Below are positions 38,563-50,872 of a stretch of 64,000 nt of DNA, one piece after another. The stretch spans positions 53,224,001 to 53,288,000 of the forward strand of contig NC_134109.1 in the NCBI RefSeq assembly GCF_040939455.1. Reading direction: 5' to 3'. The position numbers and the translations under genes were made by a program. The notes under the pieces were generated by a model that had not been told where the DNA came from, searched no databases, and was given only the letters and a program-made list of their open reading frames with translations. The stretch comes from Microcebus murinus. Lineage: Eukaryota; Chordata; Mammalia; Primates; Cheirogaleidae. Position 1 is the stretch's first letter, and each line of letters starts with the position of its first letter.

Positions 38563-39287
38563 TTTTTATTATTATTTTGGGAAATATTGGGGGTACAAAC
38601 ATTTTGGTTACATGTTATGACTTTGCCACATCCCAACCATGATTTGAGATGTTCCCTTCCCCCACCACTACACTCACCACGTCCATTAGTTGTGAGTTTA
38701 CCCACCTCCATACCCCCTGCTCCCAAAGAACACTACTACTATGTGAGCACCTTACCGTTGATCAGTCAGTGCCAGTTTGATGGCAGGTACATGTGGTGCC
38801 TATTCTTCCATTCTTGTGATACCTCACTTCAGAGGAGAGGATCAAGCTCTATCCAGGAAAATATAAGAGGTGCTAGATCACTGTCGTTTCTTATAATTGA
38901 GTAGTATTCCATTGTATACGTATACCATATTTTATTAATCCACTCATGGATTGAGGGGCACTTGGCTTGTTTCCACAACCTTGCTATAGTGAATTGTGCT
39001 GCCATAAACATTTGATTACAGATGTCTTTATTATAGAAAGACTTTTCCTTTGGGTAGATTCCTAATAGTGGTATTGCTGGATCAAATGGTAGTTCCACTT
39101 ATAACTCTCTGAGCCTCTCTCGTTTCTCCGCCCCCTCTAGGGTGGAGTTTGTTAGGTGGGAGGTAGAAGCAGCCACGCCAGGGGACAAGCTCCTCCAAAG
39201 CCATGGAGCAAGTCAGCTGGGAAAGTGGCTTTTCTCATTACTCCCCTCCTTCCAGGGCAAGGTTTGACCAGCAGGCATGAAAAGGTT
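38563..39287 (-). mobile_element. Chimeric retroposon: L1 tail with unrelated 5' part
   Basis: An exact 16-bp target-site duplication, aatactcattaatctt, lies at 38547-38562 and 39288-39303, so everything between integrated as one unit. On the minus strand the 3' part (38563 to about 39113) is an L1 ORF2 end plus 3' UTR with a short A-rich tail. The open frame at 38829-39098 holds LLGIYPKEKSFYNKDIC and CPSIHEWINKIWYTYTMEYY. The 5' part (about 39114-39287) is GC-richer, has several CpGs and does not match the L1 sequence that should precede that point. It may be an L1 5' UTR joined by splicing or deletion, or a foreign RNA joined by template switching. Confidence 0.85.
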
Positions 39288-39599
39288 AATACTCATTAAT
39301 CTTGTATTCAAACAACAAAGTACTAAAAAACAAAGCAAATGTCCTCTAGGACAGTTGATTAAGGGAAAAGGAACTAACATGCAGATAGCAGAGATTCATA
39401 TAAATATCAAATTTTAGGACATATCACTGTATTGTCAGCATATTTTAAAATAATACTTAGTTACAGATTAATTTTTAAAATAAATCTCAGTGTAAGCAAA
39501 TATATTATCATACTCTCTAATAGTTCTTGAATAATTATTTTTAGTATCAATTATAGCTAATGTCAATTATTTTATTATTGGAAAAATATATTATTAATC

Positions 39600-39740
39600 T
39601 TTACAATAAAATAATAATAGTAATTATCAAGTTTAGATGCATACTATATCACAGGTACTAGGCTAAATTTTTCACATCTCTTAGCCATTTGATTTAGTCA
39701 TTAACACATATCTTTAAATTAAATAAATATGCACCAAAAA
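39600..39740 (-). repeat. MIR SINE fragment, antisense
   Basis: 'aataataatagtaattatca', 'tactatatcacaggtactag', 'gctaaatttttcacatctct' follow the reversed MIR 3' half (tgtgccaggcactgtgctaag...). Confidence 0.5.
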
Positions 39741-42700
39741 AAACAAAACAAGAAAATGAGAGGCTTTGTGTAATTAAAAAAGTTTTAAATAACCACAGCA
39801 CTATTTATTTGTAAAACTGAGTCTATAACCTGAGTTATTACTTGTGCAAAGCTGTGCTCATAAACACTATACCTTGTGGGTTGTTTGTGAAAGTGTACAT
39901 ATATTATCTCTCAGGCAACCTAGATATTTATCAATGAGAACAATATGTTCCAAAATTTTTTTGGAAATATAGCAATGCATCATCTATTAGAAATAATTTT
40001 ATTTTAAAAGAAAAAGTGTAACAAATTAGAAGATTACTTGAAGAGTAAGACAGTATATTTTAGTTCTGAATTCTTGACTAGTAGTCAGTTCTGTACTGGT
40101 ATATGCCTTTCAGTTTATTTAGATTAAAATATACTTTTCTCCACATGAAGTAAAGTAAAAAAAGAAAGGTTAGGATCTCAATAAAGGCATAGCTACTATC
40201 AATTTATGCATTTATTTCTCTATGGATTTTAATGTATGTAATAAAAATATATTTATTCAATAAACACTATATTCCACATGATCTTCTAGTTACAGGGAAT
40301 GGAATGGTGACATGCAAATTACATCTGAGTTCTTGAAAATTTTACTTATATGGATAGGTAAGTATTAATAATAATTTATGTAGAGGGAACATCAGCCAGA
40401 AAGGAGGATAAAATCTTTAAATATTCGGAAAAAATTAAGGGAAAGGATAGTCAACTTGGAATGAAGAAGACATATGAAAAATTTTTTGTATTTAATAGAG
40501 CATCAGGCATTTTTATGCCATGTCGTATATATTGGCCTTTATAGCCTATTAGTCCTTTTACTAAGAGCTGAGAGATTCTAGTAAAGTTTTTTTCTTTTTT
40601 TAATATTACAGATGTTAACATTAATTTTCATTCATTCATTTACTCATTTGTTCTTTATTCAAATAGATATTGTCTACCACACTCCTGAATATGTGCTATT
40701 TTCTGGAATTAAAAAAGTAAAAATATATAAGCCTGGTGCTATTATCCCTAGTACTGTCATCCTCTCTTTACAGATAAGAAAATTATTGAGAAATTGAACA
40801 TAGAGCATATCATCCCAGATCAACATCAAGGTCACATTGCCAACATAAATATTGACGAATACTTCTTTAAAGATGTTTTTGCACAAGTCCAGGTTGATTA
40901 GTTTGAAATGCTCAAACAATATTTCAAAGTAAATTTAATATTAAGTAGTTATATATGTGTCCGTACCCCCTTCTGAGCACCAATAGCTCCTTTTTACTTC
41001 AGAGCAATTATAAGCTTTTAAAAAATTAAAAGTATTTTTTCATCAATAAATATATGTTTTTGATATTTTCTAAATGTTATTTGATAACTAATATGAATTC
41101 ATGGAAGAAGACAACACAAAGAACTGTGGTTGTTTCCAATGTTTCTCATTTCCTTTTCCAGAAAAGTAATGACATATTTTGAGGCAACTGATATCTTATT
41201 ACCACAGAGAATCAATGGAAGAAAATTGGAGGATACCACAGAGGATGAGAGAGAGGTAAAGAATACCATCAAATTCAGCTTTGAGGTGAGAGTTCTAGAT
41301 TTAATGATCCAGTTATCTCACAATTTCAGGTTGTCTCATTATATAATTAAAATGGAGCTGCTTTAACTTTAGACCGAATGATATTTCCTTTTGTTAGGCT
41401 AATTATAGCTACTTTGTAAGGATTTCTCAAATCTAAATCTCCAGATAATTACTTTAAGACACTGTCAAATTCAGAACATAACTGAAATTTGGCTTTCTTA
41501 AATAGTATGAAGATAGCTTTACTGCTTGCTTCTTTTATATTCACAGGATGAAATCAAGGTCCTTAAAATTATATTCTTCATGGAAATAATGGTTTTCTGA
41601 CTTAGAAGAGTCTTCTAAGGATAAGGTATATTTTTTTCTGCTCTCACTTAGCAATACTCATCCTGAAGAATTATATGACACAATTGAACTAGGTACATTG
41701 TAGAATGTGACAAAATATTCTTGCATTTTAACCAATCTTTCTGTGTAATTCTTTGAATCCTTTTCATTTTCCCATTATTAGAGACAAGTGCCTTTGTAAC
41801 AATATTCTCAGAAAAGGTAATGAACACCTGTGTCTGATATGAATTATGAAAAGTCTGTTATTTCCCTCATGAAAAATATAAAAAGCACAGTGGAATCCTG
41901 TTACAATAATCAGCCTGAGAAGCTTAGATGAATCATTGCTTTTGAATGATCACGACATGCCCAAAGCCCCACAAATGCTAATTTTTACTAATTCAGACAT
42001 TTCCAAAAAACGAAAATTGCTATCTTGCAAGGATAAGATCTTCTATTTTAGAATCTGCACTCACTAGACAAATTATTAGGAACTCTAATTAGGAATGCCA
42101 GCACCTATAACAACCAAGTAGTTCTGAAAAGCTTTAACATTCTTTATCATGTTCTGGAAATATGCAAGAATTATTTTTATTTTTTATATTAAAAATGGCT
42201 AGCTAGTGATAATCCACTTGTCTAAAGCAACTATATTTGGAAAAAAAGAGTCCAACACTTGAAATCATGTAATTGGCAGCAATATACTTTTAAAATATTT
42301 TTTAGTCATGGCAAGCATATTATCTTCTCCAGTATGTAAAAATAGGTGTCAACTTGTTTTTAAGCAATAAGTTAAAAAGAAAAAAAATAAAGAAATCTTA
42401 AAATAATAGCTTCAGACTAGTAAGTGTAAAATTCCTTTAATTGAATTATTCATACTGTCTAGAAGGAGAACCAAGAAGGGAAATAGACAGAGAGACAGAA
42501 GACCTTCCACAGAAGTTGCTCATTAGGGAGAAGGGTGGGTGTCTTTTCCTTTATAATCCAACCATGACAATAAATATCACCATGACAATAAATATCACTT
42601 CAATAATGAGATGGAAAAATAGATGGTTAAGATCATAAGTAAGTAGAACAGCTAAAACTCAATTTGTCTTATCACCAAACTAAAAGATTTCTGTATTATA

Positions 42701-43252
42701 CAATGATGAAAAAATCAGTATTTTATTACTGAAAAATAGATAAGACAAAACAAAGTATTTGAGATCAGGTCCAAATAACATATAGCTGCCATACAGAGGC
42801 AATATGAATATTAAGGATACTAAAGTAGTGTAGGTGGAGATTTCAATCTCCAGTTTACTCAGGACTTTAAACCTTAAGAAATCAATAACTGTAGGTTGAA
42901 TTTAATGAGAATGATGTTAGTTGTAACAAAAGATTAAAGGGAAAATGATGATGTAAACTGATAAATTGTTTTAATGCAGCAATATTGAGATCATTAGGTC
43001 ATATTTGTGTTTGTTGAATAAGTGAAAATGACATGTTGCAAAGTATGTAGGAGTTATACATGTAATGGCATAGATGTGGCCTCACAACAATATATAATTG
43101 AACATTTTCATCATCATAAATATTTCAACAGATGGAAGAAAATGTTGGTTTATCCACTATGTAATGTGTAAAGTTTTAAGTTATTCAGTTGTATAGACAT
43201 GTTTGCATGGACATATGCTTTTATTTTTCTTTGGAAAAGTACAGAAATTGTT
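39741..43252. other. AT-rich sequence, no gene seen
   Basis: About 3.5 kb without a supported gene. 40735-40850 contains 'tctttacagataagaaaatt' and a decayed MIR-like context (antisense). An 18-bp unit, 'ccatgacaataaatatca', is repeated in tandem at about 42562-42597. Short frames such as 41130-41366 have no domain. Confidence 0.45.
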
Positions 43253-43385
43253 TAGTCAGGGCTCTCCAGAGAAAAACAATCATTAAAAAAATATATATAT
43301 GTATATGTATATGAAGACCAAGAAGTCTCAATGTTTGTAAGCTGAAGAACCATGTATGTCATATGACTTGGAAGTTATTTCTTAA
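43253..43385 (-). repeat. LTR fragment, antisense, same family as 44959-45482
   Basis: 'agtcagggctctccagagaa' at the start, a TA-rich simple tract, then 'gaccaagaagtctcaatgtt' and 'tgtaagctgaagaacc' mirror the 3' end of the sense LTR found 1.6 kb downstream. Confidence 0.55.
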
Positions 43386-44588
43386 AGAAATAAGAAGACT
43401 AAAAAGATTGAGTCTTTTTTCAATCCATGGAATTTGATCTTGAATACTTAATTTGTTTGGGAGAATAAACTAAGCAAAAGTGGTGTTGTGATGGTACTCC
43501 AATTTTGGGACTAAAGGTACCTTCTGTGTTACTGTTACTGCCATGAGCAAGACACTAATGGACTAGCCTGTTGGTCTCAGGAGAAGGATGAAAGGTGGAA
43601 AGGATGCAGGAACAAAGCTGAGTAATAACAAGACTAGCTACGACCAAAGCCCCTTCCATCCCCAGGTGCTAGAGCTATTCGGCCAGTGCACGTATTAGAG
43701 CTGCAAAGTGGAACACAGCTATATCTGCTGAATTTAGTAGATTGGTAAGAAATAAATATTTGTTCATGTATGTCACTCAGTTTGGGATCATTATATGACA
43801 AGTGGTAACTGGTACAAGCAATTGGCATCCCGACAAATCTAGATTCAAGTGGCCAATTAAATATATGAAGAGATGTTAAATATCCTCCTTAGTCAGAAAA
43901 TGGAAATTAAAGTGCCATAAATATTCTCTTTCTCTCCATTGATTTAAAATAACATTTAAAAGATGGAATGCCACAAATGTACTGATTGATGTTAGCTATG
44001 AAGGTATTCGTTGTTGCTATATAACCAATCAAGTCCTAGAGCTCCTTCTTATAGTAATAACTACCCATGTAAGGCTTATGGGTGGTTGCTGCAGCAAGTT
44101 TTAGGCTATTTATCTTTTTCTCTGCTGTGGCCACACAGCCTAGTGCCTTGCAGAAGGGACTCAGCTCTTTTCCTTTGTTCCCTTCAATGTAAAGATATGC
44201 ACCTCGCCAAGCAGTCTAAAGTGCTCCAGTATGTGTGAACCACAGCTGTCCTCTCAGCCACACCCGAGCATGTGCTGTCCATCAAGCCAAGTTTGGTGTG
44301 AGCTTCAGATGGCTAAGCATATGCCCCCATTGTATGTCTTGTACTTAAATATCTAATGCTTTAAATGCCTACTTTGGTTTGCGTCTGTAAATTAAGCCCT
44401 CAGATGCAGTTTAATTGTCCTTAAAAGGAATAAAGGACTTACTCCTTAAAAGGAATAAATCTTTTCTGCTGATAAAAAATAGTATATAAAGTAGTATCTA
44501 AAGTTTACCAACATGTGAAGTATTTGTGTAATTGGGGGGGGGGAGTGAAGATTTTTTTATCATGGAGGGAAAAAGAAAATGAGATGCA
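43386..44588. other. No gene seen
   Basis: Mixed sequence. 44011-44300 is somewhat GC-richer, with a 75-codon frame lacking any domain. A direct repeat, ccttaaaaggaataaa, occurs twice at about 44419-44460. A G-run occurs at 44534-44543. Confidence 0.4.
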
Positions 44589-44893
44589 GGCCAGGCCTTT
44601 AGATAATGACTATAATCCCAGTACTCTGAGAGGCCAAGGCTGATCCCCCAAGGAAGATCACTTGAGGTGAGGAGTTCGAGACCAGCCTGAGCAAGAGTGA
44701 GACCTTGTCTCTACTAAAAATAGAAAAAATTAGCTGACTGTGGTGGCACAGGCCTGTAGTTCCAGCTACTTGGGAGGCGGAGGCAGGAGGAATGCTTAAG
44801 CCCAGGAGTTTGAGGTTGATGTGAGTTAGTCTGACACCACGGCCATGGCACCCAACCGTGGGTGACAGAGTGAGACTCTATCTCAAAGAAAAA
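44589..44893 (+). repeat. Alu SINE, older
   Basis: Complete but worn dimer from 'ggccaggcctttagataat' to 'agagtgagactctatctcaa'. It lacks the lemur-type extra linker. Target-site duplication unclear. Confidence 0.92.
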
Positions 44894-44958
44894 GAGAGAA
44901 GTACAACCATAGATTTGGAGGTAAAATCTTAGGAAAACAAAAGAAGTAAATAGTAAAT

Positions 44959-45482
44959 CTGTGATACTTAATTTTACGTGCCAACTTCCTAGGGCACAAG
45001 TGTCTGTGAGAGTATTTCTGGGTGAGATTAGAATTTGAATTAGTGGATTCAATAAATTAAATTACCTTTCCCAAGGTAGGTGAGCATGATTTAATCTGTT
45101 GAGGGCCTGAATGGAGAACAAGGCAGAAGAAGGAGGAATCAGTCCCCTTCCCTTTCTTTTGCTGCCTTAAAGATTGAGCTGGAACATCTCATCTCATTTT
45201 CTCCTGCTCTCAAATGCCTTTTGAACTTGGACTAAATTTTAAATTATAGCATTAGCCCCCCTGGGTCTCTAATTTGTAAGCAGCAGATCATGGGACTTCT
45301 CAGTCTCTATAATTTTATGAGCTGTGTATATATCTATGTATGTATGTATATGAGACATGTATATATCTCTCTATATATACATGTATAAATGAATATATAT
45401 GCACACATGTGTGTGCATGTGTCTTCTGTTTGTTCTGTTTCTCTGAGGCACCCTGACTAATCCAAATTCTGACTAATACAAA
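44959..45482 (+). repeat. Ancient ERVL-group solo LTR
   Basis: Colinear with a common mammalian LTR: 'tgtgatacttaattttacgt' at the start, 'gagtatttctgggtgagatt', 'tctgttgagggcctgaatgg', 'cagatcatgggacttctcag', a TA-rich tract, 'tctgtttctctgaggcaccc' and the closing 'tgactaatac'. A purine-pyrimidine alternating patch with the palindrome cacacatgtgtg lies at 45403-45414. The exact family (MLT2-like) is my recollection. Confidence 0.75.
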
Positions 45483-45968
45483 CTCATATAAATATTCCTT
45501 TTCCTGAATATATTACAACTTAAATGAAAGCAAAAACTTGCTTCTTTACCAAAAGGGGAACTGTAATGTTCTCTTGGGTTTAAGTCGAAAAGACTAATTT
45601 TTTTCATTGCATTTTAAATTTCTAAATAATATACACTAGACTAGCAATTTTATCATGCGCACTTAAGACACAGAAAGAAAGCAGCTGGATAATTTTTCTC
45701 AGACCTCTAACTTTCCAAAACAGTAAGACAAAGTTATCACACATGGGCTTTATTATCAGAGCCAAAGAATGACTATTCTCAATTCACATTCTATCTCCTA
45801 ATCCCGATGAAGCACTGAATACTATATTTTATCCTAGTTCCTTTTTGCTTACAATATAATATGCTCCATGGAATATTTGCTTTGGAGTCACTTTCATATG
45901 ATTTCTTATCCTATCTCCACTGCTATACTAGTGGATATTTTTTAATGCTCATATTAGAAATGCAAATA

Positions 45969-46127
45969 GGCCAGGCTGATAGCTCATGCATGAAATTCCA
46001 ACACTTTGGGAGACTGAGGTGGATCACGTGAACCCAGGAGTTCAAGATTATAGTAAGCTATGATTGCACTGCTGTACTCCAGCCTGAGTAATAGAACAAG
46101 ATGCTATCTTCAAAAGATTAAATTAAA
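45969..46127 (+). repeat. Free Alu monomer (FRAM-like)
   Basis: Single 7SL-derived monomer: 'ggccaggctgatagctcatg', 'aacactttgggagactgagg', 'gtaagctatgattgcactgc', 'tactccagcctgagtaatag', then an A-rich tail. The target-site duplication aaatgcaaatag is present at 45958-45969 and 46128-46139. It is older than the dimeric Alus. Confidence 0.9.
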
Positions 46128-46561
46128 AAATGCAAATAGAGAAAATTTAAGAAAAATTAAATGAAAGAAAGGAAAAAGGGAGGGAGAGAAGAAAGAAAAT
46201 TATTACAAATGAAATTGTAAAAATAAATTGATTTGACTGGCTTCCTGTGTGACTGAATTCAGGATCTCACAGATGTCACCAGAAATCTCTCTCTCCTCCC
46301 ATCATTGTTTGAATAATACTTTCCTTGTTGTGGGCTCAATTTCTAGACAGATTATTCATGTTTAATAGTATTATCTGATACCTCTTCGGTTGTATTATTT
46401 TTTCCAGCTAGCAATCCCAAAGAAAAAGATACTCCTTCTCAACAACTCCAGTGAAAGTCTTTGGAGTTTCATTGACTTGATGCACTTAGATTATGTATTA
46501 GATCTTGAACTAAGAGGTGTAAGTCTTACTGATTCGCTCATAGAGATAAAATGCCATCTTC

Positions 46562-46783
46562 ATCAGTTCAGGCTGCTATAACAAATTACCATAGACTGAA
46601 TGGCTCATAAACAACAGAAATTTCTTTCTCACAATTCTGGAGGCTTAAATCTGAGATCAGGTTGTCAACAGGGTTAGATTCTGGTGAGGGCTGCCTTCTG
46701 GGTTGCAGACTGCTGGCTTCTTGCTGTATCCTCACATGGTGGAAAGTAGCAAGAAATAAGCTCTCTGGGGACTCAAAGACCCC
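46562..46783 (-). repeat. MaLR (MST-like) LTR, antisense, part 1
   Basis: 'caggctgctataacaaatta', 'ccatagactgaatggctcat', 'ctcacaattctggaggctta', 'atcctcacatggtggaaagt', 'aagctctctggggactc' is the reversed MST-type LTR. It breaks at about 46783, where L1 sequence begins, and resumes at 47664. Confidence 0.9.
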
Positions 46784-47237
46784 GAACAACAAATGCTGGC
46801 ATGGATGCAGAGAGAGAGGAACACTCCTACACTGCTGGTGGGACTACAAACTAGTTCAACCTCTGTGGAAAGCAATTTGGAGATACCTTAAAGGGATACA
46901 AGTGAATCTATCATTTGATCCAGCAATCCCATTACTGGGCATCTACCCAAAAGATCCAATGACACTCTACAAAAACGACACCTGCACTCAAATGTTTATA
47001 GTAGCACAATTCATAATTGCAAGACTGTGGAAACAGCCCAAGTGCCCATCAATCCAAGAATGGATTAATAAAATGTGGTATATGTATACCATGGAGTACT
47101 ATTCAGCTCTAAGAAACAACGGTGATATAGCACATCTTATATTTTCCTGGTTAGAGCTGGAACCCATACTACTAAGTGAAGTATCCCAAGAATGGAAAAA
47201 CAAGAACCACATATACTCACCAGCAAACTGGTATTAA
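46784..47237 (+). pseudogene. L1 ORF2 C-terminal fragment
   Basis: An open frame running from 46662, in the LTR, into L1 gives the last ORF2 codons, including LLHCWWDYKLVQPLWKAIW, LLGIYPKDPMTLYKNDTC and CPSIQEWINKMWYMYTMEYY, and ends at the TAA at 47235-47237. This is the C-terminal tail only, without endonuclease or reverse transcriptase. The first 40 codons of the open frame come from the antisense LTR and are an accident of the junction. Confidence 0.88.
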
Positions 47238-47636
47238 ATGAGCAGCACCTAAGTGGACACATAGGTACTACAGTAATAGGGTATTGGGCAGGGGGGCAGG
47301 GGGCGGGTATATACATACATAATGAGTGAGATGTGCACCATCTGGGGGAGGGTCATGCTGGAGACTCAGACTTGTAGGGGGAGGGAGGGAAGGGCATTTA
47401 TTGAAACCTTAAAATCTATACCCCTATCATATGCCGAAATAAAAAAAAAAGGTTTTAAAATAATATCCCTTATGGGGATGAGAGAAGAGAAGCAGAGGAG
47501 CATCAGAATCACCTGGAAAGTTTGTTCAAACCACAGGAACTTCTCATCATCCTTGATTCCTTGATTAATTCATTTCCTCCTTTCTGATACCGCTGTTAAC
47601 ATTCAGCCTCGAATAAAGGTGTTAATGACAGTATGG

Positions 47637-47663
<27 letters not shown>
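46784..47663 (+). mobile_element. 5'-truncated L1 with probable 3' transduction
   Basis: L1 starts in the ORF2 end at 'aacaacaaatgctggcatgg' and ends at 'gaaataaaaaaaaaa' (47436-47450). A further 186 bases of non-L1 sequence follow (47451-47636). Then come a canonical aataaa at 47612-47617 and a 27-base A run starting 20 bases later (47637-47663), and the interrupted LTR resumes at once. A read-through L1 transcript polyadenylated at a downstream signal explains this order. No clear target-site duplication was found; a short aaag occurs at both sides. Confidence 0.85.
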
Positions 47664-47667
<4 letters not shown>

Positions 47668-47801
47668 TGCTAATCTGCCCTCATGACCTCACCTAGTACT
47701 AATTACCTCCCAAAGGCCCTGCCTTCTAATATCATCATTTTAGAGAGTAGGATTTCAATATATTAACTTTAGAGGGATGCAAACATTCATCCCATAACAT
47801 T
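47664..47801 (-). repeat. MaLR (MST-like) LTR, antisense, part 2
   Basis: 'gggtgctaatctgccctcat', 'tacctcccaaaggccctgcc', 'ttctaatatcatcattttag', 'ggatgcaaacattcatccca' continues the LTR broken at 46783. Confidence 0.85.
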
Positions 47802-50800
47802 TCTCTTTTGGCCACAAAAAAATTCATGTATGTCTCACATGTTAAAATATATTTACTCCATCCCAACACTTCGAAACATCTTAACTCATTCCAGCCTCAA
47901 AAATCTAAAGTCCAAAGACTCATATTAATATCATCTAAATCAGATATAGGTGAGACTAAAGGTATGATTTCTCCTAAATATGCCACTATAAAACTTATAA
48001 AAATCAAGCAAGTTATATGTTTCCAAAATACAATGGTGGGACAGGCTTAGGTAGAATAGATATTTTCATTCCAAAGGGAAGAAACAGGAAAGAGGAAAGG
48101 GATTAATGAACCCCAAGAAAGCCCAAAACAAATCCTCTTTGGAGACAAGTGGTAGTGTCTTTAAGGATTGATAAAATATAGAATTGAAAATTATATCAGT
48201 GATTTTTTTTTACTCAATATTTTGTGAGGGAATAAGGGTGAAAAAGGAAAATTATATCTTAATGTTATTAGGAAAATAGTTTTGACCTTACAGAGCTTCT
48301 GAAAGTACATTTAGGACTTGTAGAATATCTGAAGTCAAAATGTTGAGAATTGCTGTTTTTAACAATTAATTATATTTCAAATGTCACTTGATTAATGTGT
48401 GTTTAAATTTTTCTAATAATTAAAAAATAAGATTGCATGTTTTATGGCTTCATTTAGAAATTTTCTGAAATTGCAAAATTAAGGAAAAAAAATCTTCCAG
48501 TCTTCAAATTTATAAAGTAAAGCATAGTCTACCAAATGTTTGAATAATATTTCATTCTTAGGAAGGTATGGTACTGCATGTGAAGCTTTGTTATAAATTT
48601 ATTTTTTGTTTCAACTTTACTTATTAAATATGCTGATTTTTCACACTCATAGTATTTTAAAACTTAAATTGTTTAATGTTATTGTTAAAATTATTTATAG
48701 AAACAGTATGTCACAGCTGAAGAATGAAATTATCAATTTAAAGTAGGTGATGATATTTCTAATAGTCTAGTGAAATAATATCAATAATGAAGCTTTTATG
48801 AAAAATGGGAATATATTTTAAAATTAGTTATTTTATTGTCAGCTTCTGATTTATATTGCTTCATATAAATATGCATATATACATACTGTATACTTATATA
48901 TGACATACATACATTTAAATTGATAGATGCAGAGAGAAACTTTTTGGAAAATGGAAATATATTTTAAAATTATTTTATTATCACCCTCTGATGATTTATA
49001 TTCTTTATATTAATATGAATATGTACACACTATATACTTATATATGACATACATATGTTTAAATTGATAGATGCAGAGAGAGAAATATCGATACAGCTAC
49101 TGATGTAGATATAAAATATACACTTAACATTGTTCCAGGATATTATTCAGAATCATAAATCATTTATTAAAATTGAGTGTCAATAAGGCTGCACAATGAA
49201 TATATTTCAATTTAGTTTGTTTGAATTACATGCAACATCTATGTTTTCATTGTATCTCTGACAGTTTTGGGTTTCCAAATGGTAAGAGTTTAGTTTTAAA
49301 ATTAGAATTAAAATAATAAAAAATTGTCTTATTCCCTCTCCTTCATTTGTTACTCATTGACTAAACATAAAAGCAATTAAGACAAAATTTTAGTCATTTA
49401 ATTTTAGTTTTAAAAGATACCTTGGTTTCCAGTCATTCTTTCATTAATTTAACAATTTTATTCATACTTGCTATACATCACTCACAGTGATAGGTGATGG
49501 GTGTCCAATGTGAAATATAAACTTGTCCAAATCTCAGCCTTTATGAAACCTTGTGTCTGAGGTTATGAACCTAGATTACCCATTGCTGCAGCTTCAATAA
49601 TTTTCCTACTCTTGCTTTCAGGCTTGACCTAATATTATCCTTGTCCCACTATAAACACAATTTCTTGAGCAACTTTACAAAAAACTTGAAAGGTAAGATC
49701 TTTTAAATCTTTTTAGTGCACACTCATTCTTTGTTATAAGTATTGAAATAATAATGTAATATACACTATATGTTTGAAATATGATTCAAGCAATAGGGTA
49801 TGATGATTACATTTAAAAGGCCAAATAATTTTAGAAACATTTTTTTCTTACTATCAGGTATATATTGTAAAGCCTGTGTCATTTCCAATGTTACTATATC
49901 TTCCCTACCCTAACACAAGTATCTTCACAACTCAACATTTGAAGGCATCATGTAATTTCAAATCAATTTAACCTTTGACATCAAAACTGAGCCTACTGGA
50001 AACCTGATTGTGCCAAAGGTAAAAGGCATTCAATAAATCACATCATGCACAAAGTGACAAACAGATTGAGGCTTGGCTAAATAGGCTTTAAACAGTCCTA
50101 ACTTTCTATGTTTACTGCATTGGTTGAGTTTCTCCCTCTGATCTCTACAATAAAAAGCATTTAGTGCAATTACTTGTGCACTCAGTTGCATGCTTTTTTT
50201 TTTCTTTGATGTTAACAACCAAGAAAAAGATAGGGATCTATTCTTAAGGAAGTTTGTTTAAAATTGTGACTCCAGAGCATTTAGAAATTTGTAGAAAGTT
50301 TAGGTTATGGCATAATGTGCTATTAAAATTTTGAATTAACCTTTCATTCCATAACAATTAGAGCCTAGATGCAGCAACACTTTCTCAAGGGTAGCTCTTA
50401 AGGGTGAAAGGTTTGCAACATTGTCTCCTCCCTCTCCCCACACACATACTAAAATACTTAGGTATAATTTTAAACAAAATTATTTGATACATCCATTGTC
50501 AACTTTAAATAATGAGATTCAGAAAATATGATTAAGTATAGATTTTATTCAAGCACAAAGCTTGAGAATGGCCACCTGCCTTGAGACACCAAGTCAAAAC
50601 AAATGGGGTCAGCATTCCAAAGTGGAGAAGTTAAGGGTTTACTTATATATGAAGAACCAAAGAAATTTTAGCAGGATTACAACATTTTCTGTATAAGATC
50701 AATGCATACATGATAGTAATTTGATTGGTTACAAATTGCTATATTCCAAGAAAGATTACTTTTCTACTATTTGTAATATATGTAAATTTCAATGATCTGA

Positions 50801-50872
50801 AAACCATCTCTTTTAAATGTAATAATCAGGTAAAGTGCCCCATCTCTCTGTTTCTGTAAGAGGGTAAGAACT
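47802..50872. other. AT-rich sequence with a local tandem duplication
   Basis: No gene is supported. The duplication at 48800-49085 is listed separately. 49440-49560 weakly resembles the start of the ancient repeat at 11990. The frame at 50030-50218 (minus) has no domain. Confidence 0.5.
48800..49085 (+). repeat. Two-copy tandem duplication, unit about 146 bp
   Basis: Copy 1 (about 48800-48939) and copy 2 (about 48947-49085) share 'atatattttaaaatta', 'tatacttatatatgacatac' and 'aaattgatagatgcagagag' at matching offsets. They differ by substitutions and small indels, so the duplication is not recent. Confidence 0.9.

Noticed and set aside
38587..38904. 105-codon plus-strand frame
   Set aside because: Antisense to the L1 3' end of the chimeric retroposon.
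46662..46783. Apparent N-terminal extension of the 191-codon frame ending at 47237
   Set aside because: Comes from the antisense LTR; it is an accidental fusion at the L1 junction, not a gene.
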